NCBI GenBank assembly: GCA_034521715.1
Contig: JAXHLY010000010.1
Location: 62,001 to 126,000 of the forward strand
Length of the DNA: 64,000 nt
Direction of reading: 5' to 3'
DNA from: Methylohalomonas sp034521715
GTDB lineage: Bacteria; Pseudomonadota; Gammaproteobacteria; Methylohalomonadales; Methylohalomonadaceae
Part shown: in pieces, positions 37,204 to 46,571 of the stretch
Layout of the letters: every line of letters begins with the position of its first letter
Position numbering within the stretch: position 1 is the first letter of the stretch
Made by a program: the position numbers and the translations under genes
The notes under the pieces: generated by a model
The model's input: only the letters and a program-made list of their open reading frames with translations
Database searches by the model: none
Told to the model about the DNA's origin: nothing

Positions 37204-39123
37204 ATGCTGACACCCGCCGAGGCCCTGGCAGATGACGGCCCGCTTGCGCGACTGATCGACGGTTTCCGGGCACGTCGCGAACAGCAGGAGATGGCGGCTG
37301 CGGTTGCCGCTGCACTGAAAGATGGCTATGCGCTGGTCTGCGAGGCCGGTACGGGTACCGGCAAGACATTCTCCTACCTGGTACCGGCACTGATGTCCGG
37401 CCAGCGTGTTGTAGTCTCTACCGGTACCCGCCATCTGCAGGACCAGTTGTTCCAGCGCGACCTGCCCATGGTGAAAAAGGCACTGGGACAGCCGGTCGAG
37501 ATCGCATTGCTCAAGGGCCGGGCCAATTATTTATGCCGTTACCGCCTCGACCAGGCGCGCGCATCCGGCCAGGGTCCACAGGCGAGGCTGCAGCAATTGA
37601 GCGAATGGGCGCGCGTGACCACGCACGGCGATCTGACCGAATACCCGGATATCAGTGATGACGATTCACTGTGGCCACTGGTGACATCGACGACGGACAA
37701 TTGTCTCGGCCAGGACTGTCCCGACTTCGACGAATGTTTCGTGCTCCGGGCCCGGCGCGGGGCTGTGCAGTCGGAGATCGTGGTCGTCAATCACCACCTG
37801 CTGCTTGCCGACATGACCCTGCGCGAGACCGGTTTTGCCGAGCTGTTGCCCGCCGTCGACGCGATTATTTTCGACGAGGCCCACCAGTTGCCGGCCCTGG
37901 CAGCGGACTTTTTCAGCGACGGACTCAACAGTCGGCAGCTGCTGGGCCTGGCCCGTGACAGCCGCTCGGCATTACGCGAAGAGGCCGCTGATATGCCGGA
38001 TCTGGAACAGCGGATATCGGATCTCGAAACCGGCGTTCAGCACCTGCGGCTGGTATTCGGCAGCGGCGACATACGCCAGCCCTGGGATCGCTGGGCACGC
38101 CATGACCGCATCGAGGCGGTACTCGATGAACTCGATCAGGCCCTGAACGTGTTGAGCAAGGATCTTGAAGAAATTACCGAACGCGGCCGCTTACTGACAG
38201 CGGCCCAGCACCGCTGTACGGTGCAGATACAGCGGCTGCGCGGTTTTCGTGAGGAAAACTCGAGCAGTTGGGTGCGATGGGTGGAAACCCAGGGACAGGC
38301 CGTGCAATTGCATCGCACGCCGATAGACGTGTCATCCGCTTTTCAGTCGCGACTGCAGGCCTATGGCTGTACACCGGTTTATACCTCGGCCACACTGGCG
38401 GTGAAAAATGACTTTTCCCACTTTGCCGGTCAGCTCGGTCTCCAGGGGGCGGACAAGCAGTCGTGGCCAGGGCCGTTCGATTACAGTCAACAGGCACTGC
38501 TGTATATGCCGTCTGGGCTGCCGGAGCCGATGGAGCCGGGTTATACGCAGCGACTCATCGAATCGGTGCGACCGGTGCTACAGGCCAGTGATGGCCGCGC
38601 ATTTATATTGTTTACCAGCCATCGGGCACTGAAAGAGGCCGCGCGTGCGCTGGAGAACTATAGCGATCACCCGTTGCTCGTGCAGGGTGACATTCCCCGC
38701 ACCGAACTGTTGCACCGTTTCCGGGAACACGGTAATGCCGTATTGCTGGGCACCAGCAGTTTCTGGGAAGGCGTTGATGTCCGCGGCGAGGCGCTGACCT
38801 GCGTCATCATCGACAAGCTGCCGTTCCCGCCGCCGGACGATCCGGTTTATGCGGCGCGCGCCGCACGGATGAAGGAGGAAGGCATCGAGCCTTTCATGAA
38901 CTATGCCCTGCCACAGGCGATCCTCAACCTCAAGCAGGGCATCGGCCGGCTGTTGCGTGATATTGATGACTACGGCGTCCTGGTACTGGGGGACCCGCGA
39001 CTTACCACGCGCGGTTACGGTAAAAAGATCATGTCGGCATTGCCGCCCATCCCGCTGACCCATGATATTGAAGACGTAAAGCGCTTTTACCGGGAGAGAC
39101 GTGAAAAAGGGAGTGAAAAGTGA
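37204..39123 (+). CDS. yoaA: Fe-S ATP-dependent DNA helicase YoaA (DinG/XPD-like)
   Basis: 639 residues. XPD-like superfamily 2 helicase: Walker A CEAGTGTGKTFSYLVP, iron-sulfur Cys at KGRANYLC and NCLGQDCPDFDECF, DEAH at IIFDEAHQLPAL, motif VI QGIGRLLRDIDD. The size and order match YoaA rather than DinG. YoaA helps repair or restart blocked forks, with HolC in E. coli. It starts nine bases after epmA. The C-terminus REKGSEK runs into a degenerate heptad array that supplies the stop. Confidence 0.9.
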   Translation: MLTPAEALADDGPLARLIDGFRARREQQEMAAAVAAALKDGYALVCEAGTGTGKTFSYLVPALMSGQRVVVSTGTRHLQDQLFQRDLPMVKKALGQPVEIALLKGRANYLCRYRLDQARASGQGPQARLQQLSEWARVTTHGDLTEYPDISDDDSLWPLVTSTTDNCLGQDCPDFDECFVLRARRGAVQSEIVVVNHHLLLADMTLRETGFAELLPAVDAIIFDEAHQLPALAADFFSDGLNSRQLLGLARDSRSALREEAADMPDLEQRISDLETGVQHLRLVFGSGDIRQPWDRWARHDRIEAVLDELDQALNVLSKDLEEITERGRLLTAAQHRCTVQIQRLRGFREENSSSWVRWVETQGQAVQLHRTPIDVSSAFQSRLQAYGCTPVYTSATLAVKNDFSHFAGQLGLQGADKQSWPGPFDYSQQALLYMPSGLPEPMEPGYTQRLIESVRPVLQASDGRAFILFTSHRALKEAARALENYSDHPLLVQGDIPRTELLHRFREHGNAVLLGTSSFWEGVDVRGEALTCVIIDKLPFPPPDDPVYAARAARMKEEGIEPFMNYALPQAILNLKQGIGRLLRDIDDYGVLVLGDPRLTTRGYGKKIMSALPPIPLTHDIEDVKRFYRERREKGSEK

Positions 39124-39203
39124 GGAAACAGGATGAGGAACTGAAAAATTCCGTCTCTTCCCATTTTCGTTCACTGTTCACTGTTCACTGTTCACTGTTC
39201 ACG
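39101..39203. repeat. heptad-array element (GTTCACT type)
   Basis: Left: degenerate GTGAAAA-type units (39101-39123). Core: GAGGAACTGAAAAATTCC. Right: about five GTTCACT units (39169-39203), which read AGTGAAC on the minus strand. The stops of yoaA (left) and the DUF1189 gene (right) both lie in arrays. Confidence 0.8.
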
Positions 39204-39973
39204 TTTTCATCTTCCCTGTTGGCGTAAACGGCATATCCCAGCAATGCCAGGTTGATCAGTGCCGCCAGTAGCCACGGAATATTGAAACCACTGCTCAGCA
39301 GCCCGGCCATGAATTCCACCACCACGACCGGGGAAGCCGTTACAATCGCCAGTGCCATCATGGCGTCATAAGGCAGTTGAATTTTCATCATGGCGCCGAT
39401 CAGCAGGCCGATAATGCCGAATATCAGTGCCACGATCAGCTTGAAAATATAAACGCCGATAAATATGAATGGCGCCAGTATCCAGCCGAGCCAGCTGGCC
39501 ATGAAATCCACAACCTCATGTGCCACCTCCTGCGTAACAACCATATCGCCGAACCGGGACAGCTCATAGATCCGGGTTTCCCCGGTATCCTTGCGATAGG
39601 CGACCCGTGTGCGGCTGAGAAAAATGAGCGCCCGGCTTGATTCCAGATTGGGCTGGTCCCGGGTTGTATCGATCATGACCACGGGCCGGCCGCTGGATGG
39701 TTCGGTGATCAGGTAGGGGATGGCCTCGGGCGTGCTTGCCTTGCCATCATTAACCGTGATAGTCGGCAGTTGGCGGATATAGCCGGGGGCATGGGCCTTG
39801 TCGAATGCTGACAGGCCATTATTGATCAACAGCGCGATCCTCAGGGCAATCAGCAATGCCAGCAGTAACAGCAAAACAAATGCCGCTCCGCGCCAGTTGG
39901 CCGCGACATCGCGATAAAAGCTGCGCGAGCCGAATGACAGAAACAGGCCGTGGAAAATGCTGTATTGACGCAT
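39185..39973 (-). CDS. DUF1189 membrane protein
   Basis: 262 residues. A cytoplasmic N-terminus (MRQYSIFHGLFLSFGSRSFYRDVAANW) leads into a first TM, then an extracytoplasmic domain with ITVNDGKASTPEAIPYLI, and three or four C-terminal TMs. The layout matches DUF1189, a family of unknown function. The C-terminal ENVNSEQ is translated heptad repeat. Upstream is the DUF4124-glutaredoxin gene, 13 bp away on the same strand. Confidence 0.7.
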   Translation of the reverse strand: MRQYSIFHGLFLSFGSRSFYRDVAANWRGAAFVLLLLLALLIALRIALLINNGLSAFDKAHAPGYIRQLPTITVNDGKASTPEAIPYLITEPSSGRPVVMIDTTRDQPNLESSRALIFLSRTRVAYRKDTGETRIYELSRFGDMVVTQEVAHEVVDFMASWLGWILAPFIFIGVYIFKLIVALIFGIIGLLIGAMMKIQLPYDAMMALAIVTASPVVVVEFMAGLLSSGFNIPWLLAALINLALLGYAVYANREDENVNSEQ

Positions 39974-39986
39974 GTGTATTGTCCTT

Positions 39987-40451
39987 TCATTGGCCGGCGA
40001 TCATGGAGTCCAGCTTTTGTGCACTGAAGCCGTGCATTTTCTGCTTGCCGACAAGTATGACCGGTACGCCCTTGCCACCGAGCCGGTCAAACTCGTGCCT
40101 GGCTTTCCGGCTCTTTTCAATATCATGTTCGGTGTACTGTATATCCTCACTGTCCATGTAGCGTTTCGCCTTTTTGCAGACACGGCACCAGTCGGTCGTA
40201 TAAATGGTTACGTTGTTTCCTGTTTCAGCGAATGACAGTAAGGCCGCATAATCCGTCACCCGGGCCTGCCCAGCATTGGATTGTATCTCGATATCGAGAG
40301 TTTCCACCTGGCGATCGGCTGGCGGCCGATCGGTATAATGTACACGTCCGTTGTCATCAGTGTATTTATAGAGTTGGCTGTCACCCAGGGTTACCGGCGA
40401 CAGCAGGAGGGTCAATAATCCCGTTATCAGCGATACAAAGATCCGTTCCAT
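39987..40451 (-). CDS. exported DUF4124 - glutaredoxin-like protein
   Basis: 154 residues with a signal peptide (MERIFVSLITGLLTLLLSPV). A DUF4124 segment follows (LYKYTDDNGRVHYTDRPPAD), then a glutaredoxin domain with the redox motif DWCRVCKKAKRYM (CxxC) and GGKGVPVILVGKQKMHGFS. It is predicted to act in the periplasm on disulfides. Members of this pairing are common in gammaproteobacteria; partner unknown. It is 13 bp after the O-methyltransferase stop, in the same direction. Confidence 0.82.
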   Translation of the reverse strand: MERIFVSLITGLLTLLLSPVTLGDSQLYKYTDDNGRVHYTDRPPADRQVETLDIEIQSNAGQARVTDYAALLSFAETGNNVTIYTTDWCRVCKKAKRYMDSEDIQYTEHDIEKSRKARHEFDRLGGKGVPVILVGKQKMHGFSAQKLDSMIAGQ

Positions 40452-40464
40452 GTTTTTATAATCC

Positions 40465-41127
40465 TTAATTTTTCAGGGCCAGGCTAATGCCATCGGCAAC
40501 CGGCAGTAGACTCAGACTGACACGTTTATCGTTCAACAGGGATTCATTAAAGGCGCGAATGGCACTGGTGTCCTTGTCCGTTATTGACGGGTCCGCTGGC
40601 TGTCCCTCCCAGAGTGTATTGTCAATTATCACCAGACCACCGCGCCGGAGCAGTCTGAGGACACGTTCATAATAGTCGGGATATTCGGTCTTGTCGGCAT
40701 CGATGAATGCCAGGTCAAAACGCCCTTCCTCACCGTCATGGATAAGCGTATCCAGTGTTTCCAGGGCCGGCGCGATGCGCAGATCGATGCGATCGTCAAC
40801 ACCGGCCTCCCGCCAGTAGCGCCTGGCCACTGCGGTGTATTCGTCGCTGGTATCGCAGGCGATAAGCCGCCCGTCCGGCGGCAGGGCGGTGGCCATCCAT
40901 AACGTGCTGTAACCGGTAAAGGTGCCGACTTCTATAATAGCGCGCGCCTGCATGAGCCGTACCAGTAGCTGCATGAACTGGCCCTGCTCCGGGGCGATCT
41001 GCATGCGCGCCATGGGGTGGGCGGCGGTTTCCTCGCGCAGCCGTCGCAGTGTCTCCGGTTCACGCAACGATACCGTCAGCAGGTAGTCATAGAGATCATC
41101 AGTCAGCGTGATACTCTTGCGGGTCAT
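40465..41127 (-). CDS. class I SAM-dependent O-methyltransferase
   Basis: 220 residues of the caffeoyl-CoA/catechol O-methyltransferase family. SAM motif I is IIEVGTFTGYSTLWMA, motif II includes LIACDTSDEYTAVARRYW, and the metal-binding region is FDLAFIDADKTEYPDYYERVL with IIDNTLWEG. Substrate unknown; bacterial relatives methylate catechols or similar. First gene of a probable three-gene minus-strand run with the DUF4124-glutaredoxin and DUF1189 genes. Confidence 0.87.
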   Translation of the reverse strand: MTRKSITLTDDLYDYLLTVSLREPETLRRLREETAAHPMARMQIAPEQGQFMQLLVRLMQARAIIEVGTFTGYSTLWMATALPPDGRLIACDTSDEYTAVARRYWREAGVDDRIDLRIAPALETLDTLIHDGEEGRFDLAFIDADKTEYPDYYERVLRLLRRGGLVIIDNTLWEGQPADPSITDKDTSAIRAFNESLLNDKRVSLSLLPVADGISLALKN

Positions 41128-41274
41128 GATTTCGTATCTCGTCGTTCGTATCTCGTGCAGATAAAGAGTAAATGTTCAAACAGTTCAAGTCCATTGATGG
41201 TTCTGTGCGTCTGCAGCATTTTACGAGCAAGCTCGGGCCATGCAGGATAAGATACGCCTAACGAGTGGCGCACC

Positions 41275-42009
41275 ATGTCCATCATCCAGATTACAGACAC
41301 TCATATTCTTTCCGATCCCGCCGGGACTTTTGACGGCGTCGATACCGCGCAAACCCTGAGCACCGTCCTGACCCATATCCGCGCCAATGAACGGCCGGAT
41401 CTCGTGCTTCTTACCGGTGACCTGGTGCACGAACCCGACCAGGCCTCCTATATCAGACTCCATAATCTTCTTAATCCCGTACCGGCACCGATCTATGCCA
41501 TTCCCGGCAATCATGACAAGCCGGTATTGATGCGGACGGCACTGGGTGAACCGGTGCGCCACGAGCGTGATATTGCCATCAACAACTGGCGGATACTGTT
41601 ACTGAACAGCTGGCTGGAAGACGAACATGCGGGCGTGTTGCCGGCGACAGAGCTGCAATGGTTTGAGGCAAGGCTGAATGAACAGCCCGATACGCCGACA
41701 CTGGTCGCCCTGCATCATCCGCCGGTCAGTATCGGCAGTCCGTGGATGGACGCCATGGGCCTGCATAATCCGGAGGAGTTTTTTACGATACTTGATCGCC
41801 AGCCACAGGTTGCCGGCGTGATCTGGGGACACATACATCAGGTGTTTGAATCGGAACGTAACGGCGTGAAACTGTTGAGCTGTCCGTCGACCTGTGTACA
41901 GTTCAGGCCCGGCAGTCATGAATATGCGAAGGATGAACTCGGGCCGGGATACCGCCGCCTGATTTTGCAGGAAAACGGTACGATAGACAGCGACGTCATC
42001 CGCATCTGA
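41275..42009 (+). CDS. cpdA: 3',5'-cyclic-AMP phosphodiesterase CpdA-like
   Basis: 244 residues. Calcineurin-like phosphoesterase with all metal motifs: QITDTHIL, LLTGDLVHE, IPGNHDKP, ALHHPPVSIG and IWGHIHQVF. Length and pattern match CpdA (Icc), which hydrolyses cAMP. It is monocistronic, with a MITE-like element right after it. Divergent from the O-methyltransferase; the gap holds CGTATCTCGT repeats resembling those at 21286-21300. Confidence 0.88.
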   Translation: MSIIQITDTHILSDPAGTFDGVDTAQTLSTVLTHIRANERPDLVLLTGDLVHEPDQASYIRLHNLLNPVPAPIYAIPGNHDKPVLMRTALGEPVRHERDIAINNWRILLLNSWLEDEHAGVLPATELQWFEARLNEQPDTPTLVALHHPPVSIGSPWMDAMGLHNPEEFFTILDRQPQVAGVIWGHIHQVFESERNGVKLLSCPSTCVQFRPGSHEYAKDELGPGYRRLILQENGTIDSDVIRI

Positions 42010-42025
42010 AAGGTCGACGTATTAT

Positions 42026-42158
42026 TTAAGGAAGCTCTGAATAATTTGTCATTTCGAGCGCAGCGAGGGACCTTCGCAGGCGTCTTTCCCTATGGTCGAG
42101 ACAGGGATTTCTCCCGTTGGTCGAAATGACATGCGGGGATTATTCAGAGCTTCCTTAA
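42026..42158. mobile_element. MITE-like element C with perfect 20-bp inverted ends
   Basis: 133 bp bounded by TTAAGGAAGCTCTGAATAAT (42026-42045) and its exact reverse complement (42139-42158). The interior is a second palindrome starting TTGTCATTTCGAGCG and ending TTGGTCGAAATGACAT. No coding capacity. The same family as element A. It fills the gap between the convergent cpdA and epimerase genes. Confidence 0.85.
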
Positions 42159-42168
42159 TGCTGTTGCA

Positions 42169-43033
42169 TCACTTGCTGCAGGATGCCAAGCCGCTGTCGA
42201 GATCAGGATATTGCAGCTGTATCTTGAGTTCACGGAGCAGGCGGGTATTGTCAATACGCCGCGATTCGTTCAGAAAGGCAAGCATGTTAACGGATAATTG
42301 TTGTTCGGCCTGTTCGCGGCTGATCTGTGGTGGCCGTGGCAGGCCACAGATATCGGCAACCCGGTTGAAATAATCCGTCATCGTCGTCGGCCGCCCGTCA
42401 CTGACATTGTAAATGCCGCTTGCCCCGTCACGGGTTCCGGCAATCACCACTGCATCCGCCAGGTCGTCAATATGAATGCGATTGCTCCAGGGTGACTCGT
42501 TTTCATGCAGAACAGGCTCGCCGCGCTCGAGACGTGCCGTTGGTAATCTGCCTGGACCGTAAATACCCGGTACCCGGAGAATAACGAGTTCCAGCCCCTG
42601 CCGTTCCGACCATATTTCAAGCTGCTGTTCGGCCGCTGCCCGGCGCCAGGCACGATCGGTCTGTGGTTGTCGTGGCCTTGTTTCGGACACCCAGTCGCCG
42701 CCGCAGTCTCCATAGACGCCGGTGGTGCTGATGTAGACGAACCGCCGCGGCGGGCCGTTCTGTTCCAGCATTGTCAGCAGGTCGGCGGTGCGCGGATCAT
42801 GGGAGCCGCTGTCCGCCCGGCGGTACCAGCATGTAAACGATGTCGGCACTCGGCAGCGTGGTGTCGTCCGGGCCGTTGTCGAGATCCAACAGTTGCGCCT
42901 CGATACCGGCGGCGGCAAGTTGCTCACGACGGTTGCTACTGCGCGTGGTCGCCACTACGGAATCACCGCTTGCCAGGCAACGATTTGCTATGCGCCTGCC
43001 GGTGTCGCCGCAACCGATGATCAATACTTTCAT
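42169..43033 (-). CDS. NAD(P)-binding epimerase/SDR, YeeZ-like, one frameshift
   Basis: 287 residues after correction. Extended SDR fold: N-terminal MKVLIIGCGDTGRRIANRCL (GxGxxG), YISTTGVYGDCGGD with the YGD catalytic region, and ILRVPGIYGPGRLP. It matches the YeeZ/YbjT-like atypical SDR group of unknown substrate. An extra C at 42816-42818 shifts the frame; corrected junction is MLVPPADSGSHDPRTADLL. It lies 31 bp upstream of tsaB in transcription order reversed, i.e. tsaB is upstream on the same strand. Confidence 0.85.
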
Positions 43034-43064
43034 AACGATAATCTGGTTTGGTTACTGAATCCGG

Positions 43065-43749
43065 CTAGTGTTTGTTGCCGGTGACCTGAATGACGTTGTC
43101 ACGCAGGTAAACGGGGCGAGCCTCGGCGGCGGCCACGCTGTCACCGGCATCCATTCGGGCAGCGGCCAGCCGGACGGTCGCCGCGGCACGGGGCCAGGCA
43201 TCGGCGTCGACAGTCAGTGTCAGCGGTGTGAGCTTCTGTTGCAGGATATCACCATAGCTGGTCCAGCCGCTGCCTGCTGCCAGCCAGTCACCGGCTGGCG
43301 GCACCGGCACTTCGGCCGGTGCACAAACCCGCTCTTCATTCAGCAGCTCCATGCAGCCGCTGTCGTCGCGCCGGTAACAGCCCCAGTAGACTTCGTGCAT
43401 GCGTGCATCGATTGCCGCAATGACCTGATGATGTGTATCGGCCCGGGACTGTGCCAGTGACGCCAGGGTGGAGATATCGATCACCGGCCGCCCGGCAGCC
43501 AGTGCCAGACCCTGGATAACGCCGGTGGCGATACGCACGCCGGTAAACGGATCCCGGGCCGCGGCCAAAGGCCAGGGCATCCATATCCCGCAGTGACAGC
43601 CCGGCCTCAGCCAGGAGACTGTCAATCATGGGTAATATAATGGCGGTGTGTCGTCGTGGCGCCAGTTCAAAGCGTTCCAGTATCCGGCCATCCAGCCAGA
43701 GGGCTGCCGAACAGGCCTCCGTCGCTGTTTCCACGGCAAGCAGTTTCAT
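43065..43749 (-). CDS. tsaB: tRNA threonylcarbamoyladenosine protein TsaB, one frameshift
   Basis: 227 residues after correction. ASKHA-fold: MKLLAVETATEACSAALWL at the start, then RRHTAIILPMIDSLLAEAGL and DALAFGRGPGSFTGVRIATG (the last part restored by removing the extra base at 43548). TsaB is the partner of TsaD in the t6A37 modification of ANN-decoding tRNAs and is essential in many bacteria, which argues against a real frameshift. The start is ATG 43749. The following gene downstream is the YeeZ-like SDR. Confidence 0.92.
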
Positions 43750-43847
43750 GAGTACATATCCTTCACAATATTTATTGTACAGGCTTGGGTGACCGGCGGG
43801 ACAATTGTTCAAGCGGCGCTGACAGTGTTTCGTTATAATCGCCGCCC

Positions 43848-45092
43848 ATGTTTCGCGCATTCGAAGCCTTTGTCGGCCTGCGCTATTTACGCGCCAAGCG
43901 CCGCAACCATTTCATCTCGTTCATCTCGCTGACATCGATCATCGGGCTGGCGCTCGGTGTCACGGTGATGATCACCGTGCTGTCGGTCATGAACGGCTTC
44001 AAGCAGGAGCTCACCAGCCGCATTCTCGGCATGGCATCGCATGCCACGGTTGTGGCGCGCGACGGCGATCTCAGGGACTGGCAGTCGATTGAAGGGCTGG
44101 TGGAAAACCAGCCAGGTATCGTCGGCGTTGCGCCCTATGTTGATGGTGAGGGCATGCTCATGAAAGGGCAGAGCGTCAAGGGCACGCTTATTCGTGGCGT
44201 GCTGCCTGAGGAAGAGATCGAGGTATCCGTGGTCGCCGATAAAATCGTCGAGGGCAGTCTCGATCAGCTGCAGCCGGGCGAGTTCAATATCGTTCTCGGT
44301 GCCGATCTGGCCGCCAGCCTGGGTGTGCTTGTCGGTGACAAGGTGACGCTGGTTGCGCCAAAGACCAATGTCACTCCCGCCGGTATCCTGCCACGGCTGA
44401 AGCAGTTCAATGTCGTCGGCCTTTTCAGTATCGGCATGTATGAATTCGACAGTTCCCTGGCGCTGATCCAGATGGATGATGCCGCCAAGCTGTTCCGCAT
44501 GGATGGCGTGTCGGGTTTGCGGCTCAAGACGACCGATATCATGGCGGCACCGCAGATCAGCCGCGCTATCGTCAAGGAACTGCCGGGCGAATACTGGGTT
44601 GTCGACTGGACGCAGCGGCATTCGAATTTTTTCAAGGCGCTGCAAACGGAAAAAACGGTCATGTTTGTCATCCTGGCAATGATCATTGCCGTGGCCGCCT
44701 TCAATATTGTTTCCACCATGATCATGGTGGTGACGGACAAGCAGGTCGATATTGCCGTGCTCAGGACACTGGGCGCTTCGCCGCGCAGCATCATGAGGAT
44801 ATTCATTCTCCAGGGGACGGTTACCGGGCTTATCGGCATGCTCGCCGGACTTGCCGGCGGCGTGTGGCTGGCATTGAACGTCGAGACCATCGTCCCGGCG
44901 ATCGAGGAATTCTTCCAGATCAAATTCCTGTCGCCGGATGTTTATTACATCAGCGAATTACCCTCGGACCTGCAGTGGAGCGATGTCATCTGGATCTGTT
45001 CGGTGGCCTTCATCATGAATGTGCTGGCCACCATATACCCGGCGCTGCGGGCCGCACGTACCCAGCCGGTGGAGGCGCTGCGCTATGAATGA
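43848..45092 (+). CDS. lolC: lipoprotein-releasing ABC transporter permease
   Basis: 414 residues of the LolC/LolE/LolF family: N-terminal VGLRYLRAKRRNHFISFISL, one TM, a large periplasmic MacB-like domain (about 45-265), then three C-terminal TMs with IAVLRTLGASPRSIMRIF and the ending RAARTQPVEALRYE. It extracts outer-membrane lipoproteins from the inner membrane and hands them to LolA. Only one permease gene accompanies lolD here, so it may serve as the single LolF-type permease. Overlaps lolD by eight bases. Confidence 0.9.
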   Translation: MFRAFEAFVGLRYLRAKRRNHFISFISLTSIIGLALGVTVMITVLSVMNGFKQELTSRILGMASHATVVARDGDLRDWQSIEGLVENQPGIVGVAPYVDGEGMLMKGQSVKGTLIRGVLPEEEIEVSVVADKIVEGSLDQLQPGEFNIVLGADLAASLGVLVGDKVTLVAPKTNVTPAGILPRLKQFNVVGLFSIGMYEFDSSLALIQMDDAAKLFRMDGVSGLRLKTTDIMAAPQISRAIVKELPGEYWVVDWTQRHSNFFKALQTEKTVMFVILAMIIAVAAFNIVSTMIMVVTDKQVDIAVLRTLGASPRSIMRIFILQGTVTGLIGMLAGLAGGVWLALNVETIVPAIEEFFQIKFLSPDVYYISELPSDLQWSDVIWICSVAFIMNVLATIYPALRAARTQPVEALRYE

Positions 45093-45789
45093 GCAGCCCA
45101 TCCTGCAGACGCGTGGTCTGAATAAATCCTTCCGCCAGGGCGACACGGACATTCACGTACTGCGCGGTATCAATCTGACCGTCGGTAACGGTGATACCCT
45201 GGCAATCGTCGGCAGTTCCGGTTCCGGCAAGAGTACGCTGCTGCACCTGCTCGGGGCACTCGATATCCCCACCAGCGGCGAAGTCGTTATCGACGGCCGG
45301 CCGGTGACGCCGCTTTCAGAGGCCGCCCGTGGCGACCTGCGTAACATGACTCTGGGCTTTGTCTACCAGTTTCATTACCTGTTACCGGAATTCACGGCCG
45401 AGGAAAACGTATCGATGCCGCTGCGCATCCGCGGCGAACCTGCGGCAGTGGCTAGCGAGCAGGCACGTGACCTGCTGGAACGCGTTGGCCTGGGCCACCG
45501 CCTTCTGCACAAGCCCGGCGAAATGTCGGGCGGTGAGCGCCAGCGCGCCGCCATCGCCAGGGCACTGGTATCGAAACCGAAATGCCTGCTGGCGGATGAG
45601 CCCACCGGCAATCTGGATGAAAGAACTGCCGGCAAGGTTTTCGACCTGATGCTGGAATTGAACCGTGAAACCGGTACCAGCCTGGTAATGGTGACGCACA
45701 ACATGCAGCTGGCGGCGTGTATGGAGCGCCAACTGGAACTGCACGAAGGACAGTTGCAGGAAGGGGATAGTGAAGGGACTAGGGAGTAG
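45085..45789 (+). CDS. lolD: lipoprotein-releasing ABC transporter ATPase LolD
   Basis: 234 residues from ATG 45085. ABC ATPase with Walker A GSSGSGKSTLLHLLGALD, the LolD-type VYQFHYLLPEFTAEENV, signature MSGGERQRAAIARAL, Walker B LLADEPTGNLD and H-loop MVTHNMQL. It powers release of lipoproteins by LolC. The tail (EGDSEGTRE) and TAG stop lie in degenerate heptads (TGAAGGGACTAGGGAGTAGG). Confidence 0.95.
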   Translation: MNEQPILQTRGLNKSFRQGDTDIHVLRGINLTVGNGDTLAIVGSSGSGKSTLLHLLGALDIPTSGEVVIDGRPVTPLSEAARGDLRNMTLGFVYQFHYLLPEFTAEENVSMPLRIRGEPAAVASEQARDLLERVGLGHRLLHKPGEMSGGERQRAAIARALVSKPKCLLADEPTGNLDERTAGKVFDLMLELNRETGTSLVMVTHNMQLAACMERQLELHEGQLQEGDSEGTRE

Positions 45790-45895
45790 GGAATTTTTAG
45801 AGCGGGGAACTAAAAAGTTTCCCGATATTTCCAATTCTTATTCACGATTCACGATTCACGATTCACGATTCACGATTCACGATTCACGATTCACG
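45770..45895. repeat. heptad-array element (ATTCACG type)
   Basis: Left: degenerate GTGAAGG/GACTAGG/GAGTAGG units (45770-45790). Core: AATTTTTAGAGCGGGGAACT with AAAAAGTTTCCC, an inverted GGGAACT/AGTTTCCC pair. Right: eight perfect ATTCACG units (45840-45895). It separates the convergent lolD and DUF2062 genes. Confidence 0.85.
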
Positions 45896-45904
45896 CACAC
45901 AAAT

Positions 45905-46450
45905 CTATTCCTCATCGTCAGGCCGGCGCAGGAATGGCCGCTGTACTCGTCTTTCATCGCGTTTGCGTAATAACAGCAGCCGCCATAGCAGATTGGTGCC
46001 GTAGTAGCCGGCCAGGGCGGCGACACCGCCGAGGATAAGGCCACCGACCAGCAACGGCAGCCAGATATCGTGAATGACCTTGCTGAACCATTCATACGAC
46101 AGGTAAAAGCGTTCATAGCGCATCGGCATGCCCAGCAGCCAGGTGCCGATACGATAAGTCAGAAGAAACAGGGGCGGAAAAGTGAATGGATTGCTTGCCC
46201 AGGTAAATACTACCGCTATCGGCAGATTGACACGGAAGTAAATTGCCAGGGCGGCGGCCAGCAGCATCTGGCCGATGATCGGCAATACGGCGCAGAACAG
46301 ACCTATAGCCACTGCGCCGGCCACTGAACGCCGGGTCAGGCGCCAGATACTGTGGTCATGCAGCAATGTACCGAAGACACGGATATGCCGGTGCTCACGG
46401 AAAGTATGGTGTTCCGGCAGGTAGCGTTTAAAAAGATCCCGCAGACTCAT
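45905..46450 (-). CDS. DUF2062 membrane protein
   Basis: 181 residues. A cytoplasmic N-terminus with HTFREHRHIRVFGTLLHD, then two or three membrane segments around AGAVAIGLFCAVLPIIGQML, a conserved TWASNPFTFPPLFLLTYRIG turn, and another pair near GGLILGGVAALAGYYGTN. This is the usual DUF2062 layout; the function is unknown. The C-terminus is basic. Next to comEC (divergent), as in many gammaproteobacteria. Confidence 0.8.
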   Translation of the reverse strand: MSLRDLFKRYLPEHHTFREHRHIRVFGTLLHDHSIWRLTRRSVAGAVAIGLFCAVLPIIGQMLLAAALAIYFRVNLPIAVVFTWASNPFTFPPLFLLTYRIGTWLLGMPMRYERFYLSYEWFSKVIHDIWLPLLVGGLILGGVAALAGYYGTNLLWRLLLLRKRDERRVQRPFLRRPDDEE

Positions 46451-46571
46451 TGGTCGGAGTGGCTCACAATATTACAGGTCAATAAAAGGCGCGTATTATA
46501 ACTGACCTGCGCCGGGTGTCATTGCCCGGTATCAACGACATGGACGGTTGAATCAGGGTTTTTCATTATTC

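Noticed and set aside
45770..45970. Small gene made of IHDSRFT repeats
   Set aside because: It is the stop-free strand of the ATTCACG array (period 7 gives a 7-residue repeat), without start signals.
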